Assembly (NCBI GenBank): GCA_964519035.1
Contig: CAZFKZ010000030.1
Location: 1 to 24,498, forward strand
DNA from: CAJJBL01 sp964519035
GTDB lineage: Bacteria; Pseudomonadota; Alphaproteobacteria; Puniceispirillales; Marisalimonadaceae
Length of the DNA stretch: 24,498 nucleotides
Direction of reading: 5' to 3'
Part shown: piece after piece, positions 1 through 8,010 of the stretch
Layout: every line of letters starts with the position of its first letter
How positions within the stretch are numbered: the stretch's first letter is position 1
Position numbers and translations under genes: made by a program
Notes under the pieces: generated by a model
Told to the model about the DNA's origin: nothing
Seen by the model: the letters and a program-made list of their open reading frames with translations, nothing else
The model's database searches: none

Positions 1-1
1 A

Positions 2-928
2 TCAGTATTAATGTATCATAGATTTGGAGAAAACAAATATCCAACTACAAATATCAGAATGGATCAATTTTCAGATCACATTAAAGAACTAATTAAAACG
101 AAATATAACGTTATTAAAATTCAAGATGGTTTAAATGCTATTCAAAATATTAGCTTAGTTAAGGATAGATCAGTTATTATAACAATTGATGATGCTTATT
201 CTTCAGTTTTTAATAATGCTTGGCCAATTCTAAAAAAATATGGTTTACCGTTCACATTATTTGTTTCTACAGATGTCATTGATAATAAAACACCAGGATA
301 TATGAGTTGGGAAGAAATTAGAATTTTACGCGACAATGGTGTAACAATTGGTAGCCAAACTAAATCTCATCCTCATATGCATAATCTTAGTGAAAATCAA
401 ATTGTCAAAGAATTAGAGTTCTCAAATAGTCGTTTTGTTCAAGAAATTGGAAGTAAACCAGAAATATTTGCCTATCCATATGGGGAGTATAATTTAAATG
501 TTGTTGAGAAAATTAAAATTAATGGTTTTAAAGCTGCATTCGGACAACATTCAGGCGTAGCTCACTTAAGTCTTGGACTTTACCAATTGCCAAGATTTGC
601 CATGAATGAAACTTATGGAAATATGCAGAGATTTTTGTTGGCTGTGAATGCAAAACCTATACCTATCAGTGACTTATCTCCCAAAGATCCTGTCATTATA
701 AAAAACCCTCCATTCTATGGATTTACATTATCAGATACAATTAAACCCAAAGGAATTGTTAGATGTTTTGCAAGCAATGGTATTAAGTCTGAAACTAAGA
801 GATTGGGTAAAAATAGAATTGAAGTTAGATTAGAAAAACCTTTTCCAAAGGGACGTGGTAGAATTAATTGCACTATGTCAGCAGGAGAAAGATGGCGATG
901 GTTAGGTCGTCAATTTATAATTAAATGA
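2..928 (+). CDS. Polysaccharide deacetylase family protein (5' end missing)
   Basis: Partial gene: the reading frame is already open at base 2 and reads S-V-L-M-Y-H-R-F-G, so the ATG at base 11 is an internal Met of the usual 'LMYHRFG' opening and the true start lies upstream. The NodB-type catalytic domain follows: the motif-1 Asp pair (T-I-D-D-A-Y) is at bases 188-193, the motif-2 His region at 353-376 (G-S-Q-T-K-S-H-P-H), and the 'AYPYGEYN' motif further on. The C-terminal ~85 residues, ending in 'GRINCT...GERWRWLGRQF', form an extra domain that I recall from alphaproteobacterial members. The family removes acetyl or other N/O-acyl groups from polysaccharides, usually at the cell envelope; the substrate here is unknown. 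The first His of the usual H-x3-H metal motif reads Gln. The 3' end overlaps the convergent glucosaminidase gene by 19 bp. The family call is firm and the activity less so. Confidence 0.88.
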   Translation, partial: SVLMYHRFGENKYPTTNIRMDQFSDHIKELIKTKYNVIKIQDGLNAIQNISLVKDRSVIITIDDAYSSVFNNAWPILKKYGLPFTLFVSTDVIDNKTPGYMSWEEIRILRDNGVTIGSQTKSHPHMHNLSENQIVKELEFSNSRFVQEIGSKPEIFAYPYGEYNLNVVEKIKINGFKAAFGQHSGVAHLSLGLYQLPRFAMNETYGNMQRFLLAVNAKPIPISDLSPKDPVIIKNPPFYGFTLSDTIKPKGIVRCFASNGIKSETKRLGKNRIEVRLEKPFPKGRGRINCTMSAGERWRWLGRQFIIK

Positions 929-1905
929 TGATCATTATTATTTTCTAAGTCACTATTATCAAACTTATCAAATTTATTAGACCTAATCATATCTTTAACT
1001 TTTAAAGTATAATCTAGTCCAATTTCTGCATATTTATCTAGGTAATTAGCCATCTTATAACCTGACAATGTTATTCCTGTGTTTAATACTGCAGATCTAT
1101 AAAGTCTCATTTTTTCATATGCATAGTGACTATTTAGATTTAACATATATGATCTTACTGACTCTGATATGTTTAAAAAACTTTTGACTGCATAATTCGC
1201 GCTAAGATTACCCTTAGGTTTTAATCCAATATTACTGTTCCAAGTCCACTCTCCAAATAACGCATTACCTTCTTTTGCAAACCTTGAAGAGCCCCATCCA
1301 CTTTCTATAGCTGATTGTGCCAAAACCATTGAGGTTGGTATTTTATTAATTTTATTTGATAACTGTTCTTTGATTTTACTAATTTCTAAATATGAAAGTT
1401 TATTAAAATTAATATTTTTAAAGTTTTTTATTCTATATTTCCTTGAAAAGTATTCGATTTTTTTAATATTATTTTTTAAAAAAGCAATCTTCATTAATTC
1501 TCGTTCTTGAAGTACTAATTCATTTTCCCTTAAAATTATTGGTAGCATAATGCTGATAAATAATTGTTTTTTTTTTGAAGTTTCGTATTTTTCTAAGTCA
1601 ATTGAAAGCTTACTAAAATAAATTCTTGGCAAACTCATACCTTTATTTGCCTTTGCAATTATTTTTTTAAAACCAGTTTGTTCAAAATTTTTGATATTTA
1701 CCTTACTATAAACATTTTGATTAGCTAAATCTAAATTTTTTAAATCTTTAATATTAATTTTTTCTTTTAAAGAATAAGGTAATTTAATATATCCTATTTT
1801 CCAAAACAAAAAGCCCATAGTAAAAGTAAACAACACCAGAATACTAATTATGATCCAGTATAGATTAGATGATTTTATTGTATGCGGAAGATTTTTTAGT
1901 TTCAT
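910..1905 (-). CDS. Bax-like membrane-anchored glucosaminidase (peptidoglycan hydrolase)
   Basis: 331 residues. A short basic N-terminus is followed by one strong membrane segment at about 15-36, giving an N-in anchor with the rest outside the inner membrane. Residues 90-135 (L-P-R-I-Y ... F-I-S-I-M-L-P-I-I-L-R-E-N-E) resemble the E. coli Bax family. The catalytic region is at about 190-270: 'LAQSAIESGWGSSRFAKEGNALFGEW', with E201 as the likely general acid, then 'YAVKSFLNISESVRSYMLNLN', the usual second block of the FlgJ/Bax glucosaminidase fold. These enzymes cut the N-acetylglucosamine linkage in peptidoglycan; this is inferred from homology. The C-terminal tail is Asp/Asn-rich. It follows nfu by 20 bp on the same strand and is probably cotranscribed, although I see no clear Shine-Dalgarno sequence. 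A Bax role in cell shape or wall turnover is likely but unproven. Confidence 0.85.
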   Translation of the reverse strand: MKLKNLPHTIKSSNLYWIIISILVLFTFTMGFLFWKIGYIKLPYSLKEKINIKDLKNLDLANQNVYSKVNIKNFEQTGFKKIIAKANKGMSLPRIYFSKLSIDLEKYETSKKKQLFISIMLPIILRENELVLQERELMKIAFLKNNIKKIEYFSRKYRIKNFKNINFNKLSYLEISKIKEQLSNKINKIPTSMVLAQSAIESGWGSSRFAKEGNALFGEWTWNSNIGLKPKGNLSANYAVKSFLNISESVRSYMLNLNSHYAYEKMRLYRSAVLNTGITLSGYKMANYLDKYAEIGLDYTLKVKDMIRSNKFDKFDNSDLENNNDHHLIIN

Positions 1906-1925
1906 AATAGTAAGTAAAATAAATT

Positions 1926-2483
1926 TTACAATTCTGCAGCCTTAACTTCAGTGACTTCAGGAATATAATGTCTAAGCATATTTTCAATTCCCATCTTTAA
2001 GGTTGCAGTACTAGATGGACAACCTGCACACGCTCCTTGCATTTTTAACGTTACAATTCCGTCTTCGAACGAACAAAATGTAATATCCCCGCCATCCATA
2101 GCAACAGCAGGCCTGACACGAGTTTCTAAGAGATCTTTAATTTGAGTAATTGTTTCAGTATCATCAATGCTACTTTCTCCTAAATTATCGAGTGAATCTT
2201 CATTTATCGCTGGAAAACCACTTGAATAATGCTCCATAATTGCTGTAAGGATTGAGGGTTTTAAATTATTCCATTCAACATCTATATTTTTAGTAACAGA
2301 AACAAAGTCAGATCCTAAAAACACTCTGCTAACGCCATCCACTTCAAACAAACGAGAAGCTAAAGGTGAAATATTTGCTGTTTCTACATTTGAAAAGTCG
2401 TGAGTTCCTTTTTTTAAAACACTTTCGCCTGGCATAAACTTAAGAGTTTCAGGATTTGGTGTATCTTCAGTTTGAATAAACAT
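1926..2483 (-). CDS. nfu: NifU-like iron-sulfur cluster carrier (Nfu)
   Basis: 185 residues. The N-terminal Nfu_N domain (about 1-90) opens with 'MFIQTEDTPNPETLKF', the hallmark of the alphaproteobacterial/mitochondrial Nfu type. The C-terminal NifU domain (about 112-180) contains 'RPAVAMDGGDITF' and the cluster-binding 'GACAGCPSSTATLK', with C152 and C155 as ligands. Two such pairs from a dimer hold a 4Fe-4S cluster that is passed to apoproteins in the cytoplasm. The ATG start is fixed by a strong AGGAG at 2491-2495 (minus strand), 7 bases upstream. A 63-bp gap separates it from trpS, so it may carry its own promoter or be read through from the mutS-trpS run. Confidence 0.95.
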   Translation of the reverse strand: MFIQTEDTPNPETLKFMPGESVLKKGTHDFSNVETANISPLASRLFEVDGVSRVFLGSDFVSVTKNIDVEWNNLKPSILTAIMEHYSSGFPAINEDSLDNLGESSIDDTETITQIKDLLETRVRPAVAMDGGDITFCSFEDGIVTLKMQGACAGCPSSTATLKMGIENMLRHYIPEVTEVKAAEL

Positions 2484-2546
2484 TTTAATTCTCCTTTTAT
2501 AGAATATATAGCATCGATTACAAATAAATTATATATTTTATATTTT

Positions 2547-3581
2547 TTATGAAACAAAGCCAACTAAATGCTTTACATCTTTTACAATAGGTGACGCTAT
2601 TTGACGTGCTTTGAGTGAGCCTGTTTTTAAAATTTTATCAATTTCGCCAGTATCTTTGAGTAAATAGAGCATTTTTTTTGATATAGGCTCTATTTTGTCT
2701 ATTGTTAGTTCTATTAATTTTGGTTTAAAATAAGAGAATCCTTTTCCAGCAAATTCGTTTAGGATTTCATCAGTACTTTTATCAGCTAAAGAGGAGTAAA
2801 TATTAACTAAATTAAGAGCTTCTGGTCTATTTTTTAGTTCTTCAATTGATGAAGGTAAAGGGTCTGGATCTGTTTTAGCTTTTTTAATTTTATTAGAAAT
2901 ATCATCATTACTATCAGTTAAATTAATTCTAGAAGCGTCTGAAATATCTGATTTACTCATTTTTTTGGAACCATCTCTTAAGCTCATTACTCGGGTTGCG
3001 GGTCCTAAGATCTGAGGTTCTGGCAAAGTGAAAAAATTATTTTCTAGTTCTTTTGCAAACATATTATTAAACGAAGAAGCAATATCTCTAGTTAATTCAA
3101 TATGTTGTTTTTGGTCGTCACCAACTGGTACGTGAGTTGCTCTGTAAAGTAATATATCAGCTGCCATTAAAACTGGATAGCTGTACAAACCTATAGTAGC
3201 ATTCTCTTTGTTTTTACCTGCTTTTTCTTTGAACTGTGTCATACGATTTAACCATCCAATTCGACAAACACAGTTAAAAATCCAAGCTAATTCAGCATGC
3301 TCTCTTACAGATGATTGATTAAAAACAATTGATTTTTCTGTATCAATTCCAGAAGCAATAATTGCAGCTGTTACTTCATGAGTTGAATTTCTTAATTTAT
3401 TAGCGTCTTGAGGGACTGTGATAGCGTGCATATCTACAATCGAAAATATAGAAGCTGTATCTTGTTGAAGACTTACCCAATTTTTTATTGCGCCTAAATA
3501 GTTTCCTAAATGTAAATTACCAGTTGGTTGAATTCCAGAAAAAATTCTTTTTGATGGCTGTTTTGAATTTAATATTGTCAT
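2547..3581 (-). CDS. trpS: Tryptophanyl-tRNA synthetase
   Basis: 344 residues, close to the usual bacterial TrpS length. It is a class I synthetase that charges tRNA-Trp in the cytoplasm. The HIGH-equivalent is 'PTGNLHLGNYLGA' at about 19-31 and the KMSKS loop is at 207-211 ('DGSKKMSKSD'). The tryptophan-pocket block 'YPVLMAADILLY' is at about 135-146 and 'VPVGDDQKQHIELTRDIA' at about 151-168. The start is an ATG; upstream purines (AGAAAG) are rather far away and the site is weak. It lies 17 bp downstream of murJ, consistent with one transcript coming from mutS. Confidence 0.98.
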   Translation of the reverse strand: MTILNSKQPSKRIFSGIQPTGNLHLGNYLGAIKNWVSLQQDTASIFSIVDMHAITVPQDANKLRNSTHEVTAAIIASGIDTEKSIVFNQSSVREHAELAWIFNCVCRIGWLNRMTQFKEKAGKNKENATIGLYSYPVLMAADILLYRATHVPVGDDQKQHIELTRDIASSFNNMFAKELENNFFTLPEPQILGPATRVMSLRDGSKKMSKSDISDASRINLTDSNDDISNKIKKAKTDPDPLPSSIEELKNRPEALNLVNIYSSLADKSTDEILNEFAGKGFSYFKPKLIELTIDKIEPISKKMLYLLKDTGEIDKILKTGSLKARQIASPIVKDVKHLVGFVS

Positions 3582-3598
3582 TAAGTTTATTGAACTTT

Positions 3599-5176
3599 CT
3601 ATAGTTTTAATTTTTGATTTTTTAATAACTCCTGAGGAATATATCTAAGGAAGCCACATGTCAAAAAATACGTTAATAAACCTGATGTAATTATCAAAAA
3701 TAATGTAACAGTTTTATGTATCTGAAATGTACTAATTTGATAAAAACAAAGTTTCATTACTAAAGTCATAATAGACGACATTAGAAAAATTTTGATACTA
3801 TAAATTACGAGAATTAATATATTTTGAATTTTATTATTCTTAAAAAGTATAATTATGTAAATAATACACCCTATCCAAGACGATAAAGATGTAGCCAGAG
3901 CTATTCCTGCATGAGACAAATATTTCATTAAAATTAATGATAAAGTTATATTTAGTAACAACATTACTATACCTATGTACATAGGCGTTCTAGTATCTCC
4001 TTCGGCTAAAAAAGCAGGTTGACAAGATTTTAAAATAATAAAAGCAGGTATACCAATTGAATAAGCAATTAAAGCGGTAACTGTCTGATATTTTTCATTT
4101 ATTCCAAATTCACCTCTTTCAAATAAAACACTGATAATTATGTCAGGGAAAAGTATAAAAACTAAAGAAGAAGGAATAGAAAAAAACAAACCTATTTTTA
4201 AAGAAGATGTTAACTGTTTTGAAAACTGTTTTGCATCATTTTCTGCACTTGATATTGATAAAGAAGCTAATAAAGATGTACCTAAAGCAATACCTATAAT
4301 TCCTAACGGTAGCTGAGCTATTCTGTCAGAAAAATATAAGTAAGAAACTGAACCAAAGCCTAATAAACTAGCTAAAATTGTATCAACCAATAAATTAATT
4401 TGTAAAATTCCACCCCCAAATGCTGCAGGCATAAATTTAGTCCATGTTTTTTTTATGTAAAACTTTATATCATTAGTATCTTCACTTTTTTGTTTTTTGG
4501 GAGATTTTATTTCCATTTTTAAAATATTAAATTTTTTAATAATTATTATCATAAATATTATTTGAAATATTCCAGCAGTTACGGTCGCCAAAGCTAGTGG
4601 TAAAGATTTTAAAAAATCTTCTTCTTTAATAAAGAAACATGCAAATATAAGACAAATATTTAAAATTATAGGAGTTGTCGCAATAGCCCAAAAACGTCCA
4701 GATATATTTGTAACAACTCCTAATAAAGCGACAATTGATATTAGAGGCATGAAAAATATAGTTATTCTAGATAATAGAATAATTTGATTTAATAACATAT
4801 CTTCATTAGCAAAACCTGGAGCTAATAGATAAATTATAAAGGGCATAAATATTTCAAAAATTGCTAATAGTATGGTTAAGTAAATAATTACTCTAAACGT
4901 AAAAACTTTAAAAAAATTATTGGCAAAAACTATACCTTTTTTTTCTTTTAATAAAGTATATATTGGAAGCAAGGCTGATGTTAGTGCTCCTTCAGCAGTT
5001 ATTCTTCGAAATAAGTTTGGTAATTTAAATGCAATTATAAAAATGTCAGAGTGTATTCCTGCCCCTAAAAAGGAGGCTAAAAAGACATCTCTTATAAATC
5101 CAGTAATACGACTTAGAAATGTTATTAAAGCTGTATGCTTGAAACCTTTAATAAACAGTGAAGATTTATTTTTCAT
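3599..5176 (-). CDS. murJ: Lipid II flippase MurJ (MviN family)
   Basis: 525 residues, very hydrophobic, with a run of membrane segments expected to number 14. MurJ flips the lipid-linked peptidoglycan precursor across the inner membrane. Family blocks near the N-terminus are 'FLSRITGFIRDVFLASFLGAG' split across about 19-39 and 'FKLPNLFRRITAEGALTSALLPIY' at about 49-73; the conserved arginines sit in the cavity in known structures. 'QPAFLAEGDTRTPM' near residue 390 is another family signature. It lies 8 bp downstream of glnD, and trpS follows after 17 bp. The glnD-murJ-trpS order is common in alphaproteobacteria. Confidence 0.97.
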   Translation of the reverse strand: MKNKSSLFIKGFKHTALITFLSRITGFIRDVFLASFLGAGIHSDIFIIAFKLPNLFRRITAEGALTSALLPIYTLLKEKKGIVFANNFFKVFTFRVIIYLTILLAIFEIFMPFIIYLLAPGFANEDMLLNQIILLSRITIFFMPLISIVALLGVVTNISGRFWAIATTPIILNICLIFACFFIKEEDFLKSLPLALATVTAGIFQIIFMIIIIKKFNILKMEIKSPKKQKSEDTNDIKFYIKKTWTKFMPAAFGGGILQINLLVDTILASLLGFGSVSYLYFSDRIAQLPLGIIGIALGTSLLASLSISSAENDAKQFSKQLTSSLKIGLFFSIPSSLVFILFPDIIISVLFERGEFGINEKYQTVTALIAYSIGIPAFIILKSCQPAFLAEGDTRTPMYIGIVMLLLNITLSLILMKYLSHAGIALATSLSSWIGCIIYIIILFKNNKIQNILILVIYSIKIFLMSSIMTLVMKLCFYQISTFQIHKTVTLFLIITSGLLTYFLTCGFLRYIPQELLKNQKLKL

Positions 5177-5184
5177 TTAATATC

Positions 5185-8010
5185 TCAAGATATCATTGTT
5201 TGATTAGCTGGATCGGTTTCTTCAAGAATTTTTAGTATATGTGTTTTTATTTTTTTTATTGTCAAATTATCGTCAATTTTAAGTCCAAACATATTTTTAA
5301 CGTAAAATATATCAACTACTCTATCACCATAAGTTGATACTGAAGCAGTATTAATTTGAAGTCCTAACTCTGCTATAACTTTGGTAATCCTGTAAAGAAC
5401 ACCTGGAGCATTTTTACAATTAACTTCTAAAATAGTATAGCTGTCGCTAGTTTTATTATCAATGATAACACGTGCAGGAGCTTTAACAGCTCTAAATCTT
5501 GCAGGTATTTCTTTCCATCTTGAATTCAACGCATCTTCGATATTGAAATTACCTTCTAAACCCTTGTGCATTATTTTGATTAATCTTTCTTTAAGATAAT
5601 CATCAGCTATTACTTTTCTTTCTTTATTTTGAATGAAAAATGTATCTAAAGCATAACCATCTGACCTCGTTATTATTTTGGCATTTACAACATCATACCC
5701 TGATGATGCAACTAAGCCTGATATAATTGAAAAAAGGCCATGATGATCAGGCGCTATAACTAAAAGCTCTGTTGCTTCAGATTGAATTTCATTGAAAATA
5801 TGAATAGTGAATTTTTTAGTCTCTCTCTTCATTTCTGTGAATATGTCAGAATGCTGTATCATTTTTGGTAGATTAAATATTTGCCAATAATTTTTGTAAA
5901 AGGCATTACAATACTCTTCTGCATCATTTTTTTTCAAACTTATTTTGCTTAAATGTTCCATAAGGTTTTGTTTGACATTATTTACTGAAGCTAAATGTTT
6001 TAGTTTTGGTTCTACCATATTTAAAACACCAAGTGTTTTTATAAAAAGTTCAGAAATTAGAGACCCTTTCCAATCATTCCATATTTCTGGCCCAACACCT
6101 TTAATGTCTGCGACAGTTAAAACAAGCAGTAATCTTAATCTTTCTGGAGATTGTATTTTTTTAGCAAAATCATTAATTATCTTTATATCATCGAGCTCAT
6201 AACGAAATGCGGTTTTACTCATCAATAAATGGTTTAATACTAACCATTCAACTGTTTCTGTTTCTTCTTTATTAAGACCTAATCTAGGACATATTTTTGA
6301 AGCAATAATTGAACCATTCTCTGAATGATCTCCCTTTTTACCCTTTGCTATATCGTGTAAAAACATGGCAACAAATAATACTTTATATGATTGTATTTCA
6401 TGTATTACTTTACTTGCTAACGGAGCAAAATCTTTGAATTCGCCATTTATTAGTGAATGTAAATTAGAAATAGTGAAAATAGTGTGCTCATCAACTGTAT
6501 ACGAGTGATACATATCAAACTGCATCAAACCTTCTATTTTTTGAAACTCTGGAATAAACCTGCCAAGAACATTTGATTCATTCATCAGCCTGATTGTTCT
6601 AGTAGAGTCTTTTTTACTTGTTAAAATCTCTAAGAACAATTTGTTTGCAATAATGTTGTCTCTAACATCACTTTTGATAAGCTTTACTAAACTAGTAACA
6701 TATCTGATTACTTTTGGGTGAATATCTATATTCTTAATATGAGAAATATTAAATAATCTAATGATATTAGCTGGATTTTGAAAAAGTATTTCTTCACTCT
6801 GAATAGAGATTCTTCCCATTTCAATAATAAATGGATGAACATTTTCTTTTCTTTTAAAACTTAAAAAACTTAACCTAAGAGGCTTATTAAACTCTGTTTC
6901 AATCGCTGCACAAAATATTCTTGTTAAGTTACCAACAGTTTTTGCTGCAAGAAAGTATCTTTTCATAAATCTTTCAACATCTTTTTGTGTAACGGTATTT
7001 TTAAAATTCATATTACGTGCAATATCTAGTTGTGCGTCCATAGCTAATCTATCATCTTCTCTTGATGATCTATAATGAAGATGACATCTCACAGATGTTA
7101 AAAACCTTTGAGCATCTGCAAAAAAAGATGCCTCGCTTCTCCTTAACGCTCCAACATTAATTAATACTGAAATACTGTTAACTTTATATACAAATTTTGA
7201 TATCCAAATTAAAGTGTGAAGGTCTCGTAAACCACCTTTGCCATTTTTTACATTTGGTTCGACAACATATCTAGAGCCCCCAAACCTTTTATGACGTAAA
7301 TCAGATTCATTAAGTTTAGCTTGTACAAAATCTAATGTTTTTGATTTGTTTAAATATGACTGAAATTTTTCATTTAAAGCTAAATAAATATCTTTATCTC
7401 CAAATATGAACCTTCTCTCCAAAAGACTAGTTGAAATTGTAGTGTCCAATTTAGCTTGAACTATGCAATCTTTTATGGTTCTTGTAGAATGACCAATCGT
7501 TAATCCTAAATCCCATAAAATATAAAGAATTAATTGAATAGCATTTTCAATATTCGCAATAATATTTTTATTTAATTTGTTGGGTACTAAAAATAAAATA
7601 TCAATATCAGAATGAGGAGCTAACTCTCCACGACCATAGCCTCCTATAGCTATTAAAGAAAAACAATAATCATTATTACCAAAAATTTTAGGATATAATT
7701 TTTGAAATATAGTTTTTAAAAGACTGTCTATCAAAATAGTATTTAAACCTACGTTTAATGAACCATCTGATGTCTTTAAAAACTCATTTTTAATTAATTC
7801 TTTTTTTCTAACAAGTTCAACTTTTAATTTTAAAAATAATTCTTTTTTAAAATTTTCTAAGTCTATCTCATTAATATCACATTCTTCAATTTGATATACT
7901 TTTTCTGAATTATTTTTTGCATATGTTATTGGATCTAGCCATTGTAGCCATAGCGGAATTGCTGTGTCTGAATTTTCAATTAAATTATTTTTTAAAGTTT
8001 TAAAAATCAT
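5185..8010 (-). CDS. glnD: Bifunctional PII uridylyltransferase/uridylyl-removing enzyme
   Basis: 941 residues, full length. GlnD senses glutamine and adds UMP to, or removes it from, PII signal proteins, steering nitrogen assimilation. Domains in order: nucleotidyltransferase with 'GGYGRGELAPHSDIDI' at 123-138 (metal-binding aspartates 135 and 137); GlnD linker domain at about 190-370, including 'KNGKGGLRDLHTL'; HD hydrolase with 'MFLHDIAKGKKGDHS' at about 549-563 (H552, D553) for deuridylylation; and two C-terminal ACT domains at about 747-820 and 857-935 for glutamine sensing. All key motifs look intact, so both activities are expected. The ATG lies inside mutS, overlapping it by 11 bp, which suggests translational coupling. 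Intact GlnD argues that this organism keeps PII-based nitrogen control despite its compact genome. Confidence 0.97.
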   Translation of the reverse strand: MIFKTLKNNLIENSDTAIPLWLQWLDPITYAKNNSEKVYQIEECDINEIDLENFKKELFLKLKVELVRKKELIKNEFLKTSDGSLNVGLNTILIDSLLKTIFQKLYPKIFGNNDYCFSLIAIGGYGRGELAPHSDIDILFLVPNKLNKNIIANIENAIQLILYILWDLGLTIGHSTRTIKDCIVQAKLDTTISTSLLERRFIFGDKDIYLALNEKFQSYLNKSKTLDFVQAKLNESDLRHKRFGGSRYVVEPNVKNGKGGLRDLHTLIWISKFVYKVNSISVLINVGALRRSEASFFADAQRFLTSVRCHLHYRSSREDDRLAMDAQLDIARNMNFKNTVTQKDVERFMKRYFLAAKTVGNLTRIFCAAIETEFNKPLRLSFLSFKRKENVHPFIIEMGRISIQSEEILFQNPANIIRLFNISHIKNIDIHPKVIRYVTSLVKLIKSDVRDNIIANKLFLEILTSKKDSTRTIRLMNESNVLGRFIPEFQKIEGLMQFDMYHSYTVDEHTIFTISNLHSLINGEFKDFAPLASKVIHEIQSYKVLFVAMFLHDIAKGKKGDHSENGSIIASKICPRLGLNKEETETVEWLVLNHLLMSKTAFRYELDDIKIINDFAKKIQSPERLRLLLVLTVADIKGVGPEIWNDWKGSLISELFIKTLGVLNMVEPKLKHLASVNNVKQNLMEHLSKISLKKNDAEEYCNAFYKNYWQIFNLPKMIQHSDIFTEMKRETKKFTIHIFNEIQSEATELLVIAPDHHGLFSIISGLVASSGYDVVNAKIITRSDGYALDTFFIQNKERKVIADDYLKERLIKIMHKGLEGNFNIEDALNSRWKEIPARFRAVKAPARVIIDNKTSDSYTILEVNCKNAPGVLYRITKVIAELGLQINTASVSTYGDRVVDIFYVKNMFGLKIDDNLTIKKIKTHILKILEETDPANQTMIS

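Noticed and set aside
4920..5180. 86-codon plus-strand frame opposite the 5' end of murJ
   Set aside because: Antisense of a conserved coding region, no independent support.
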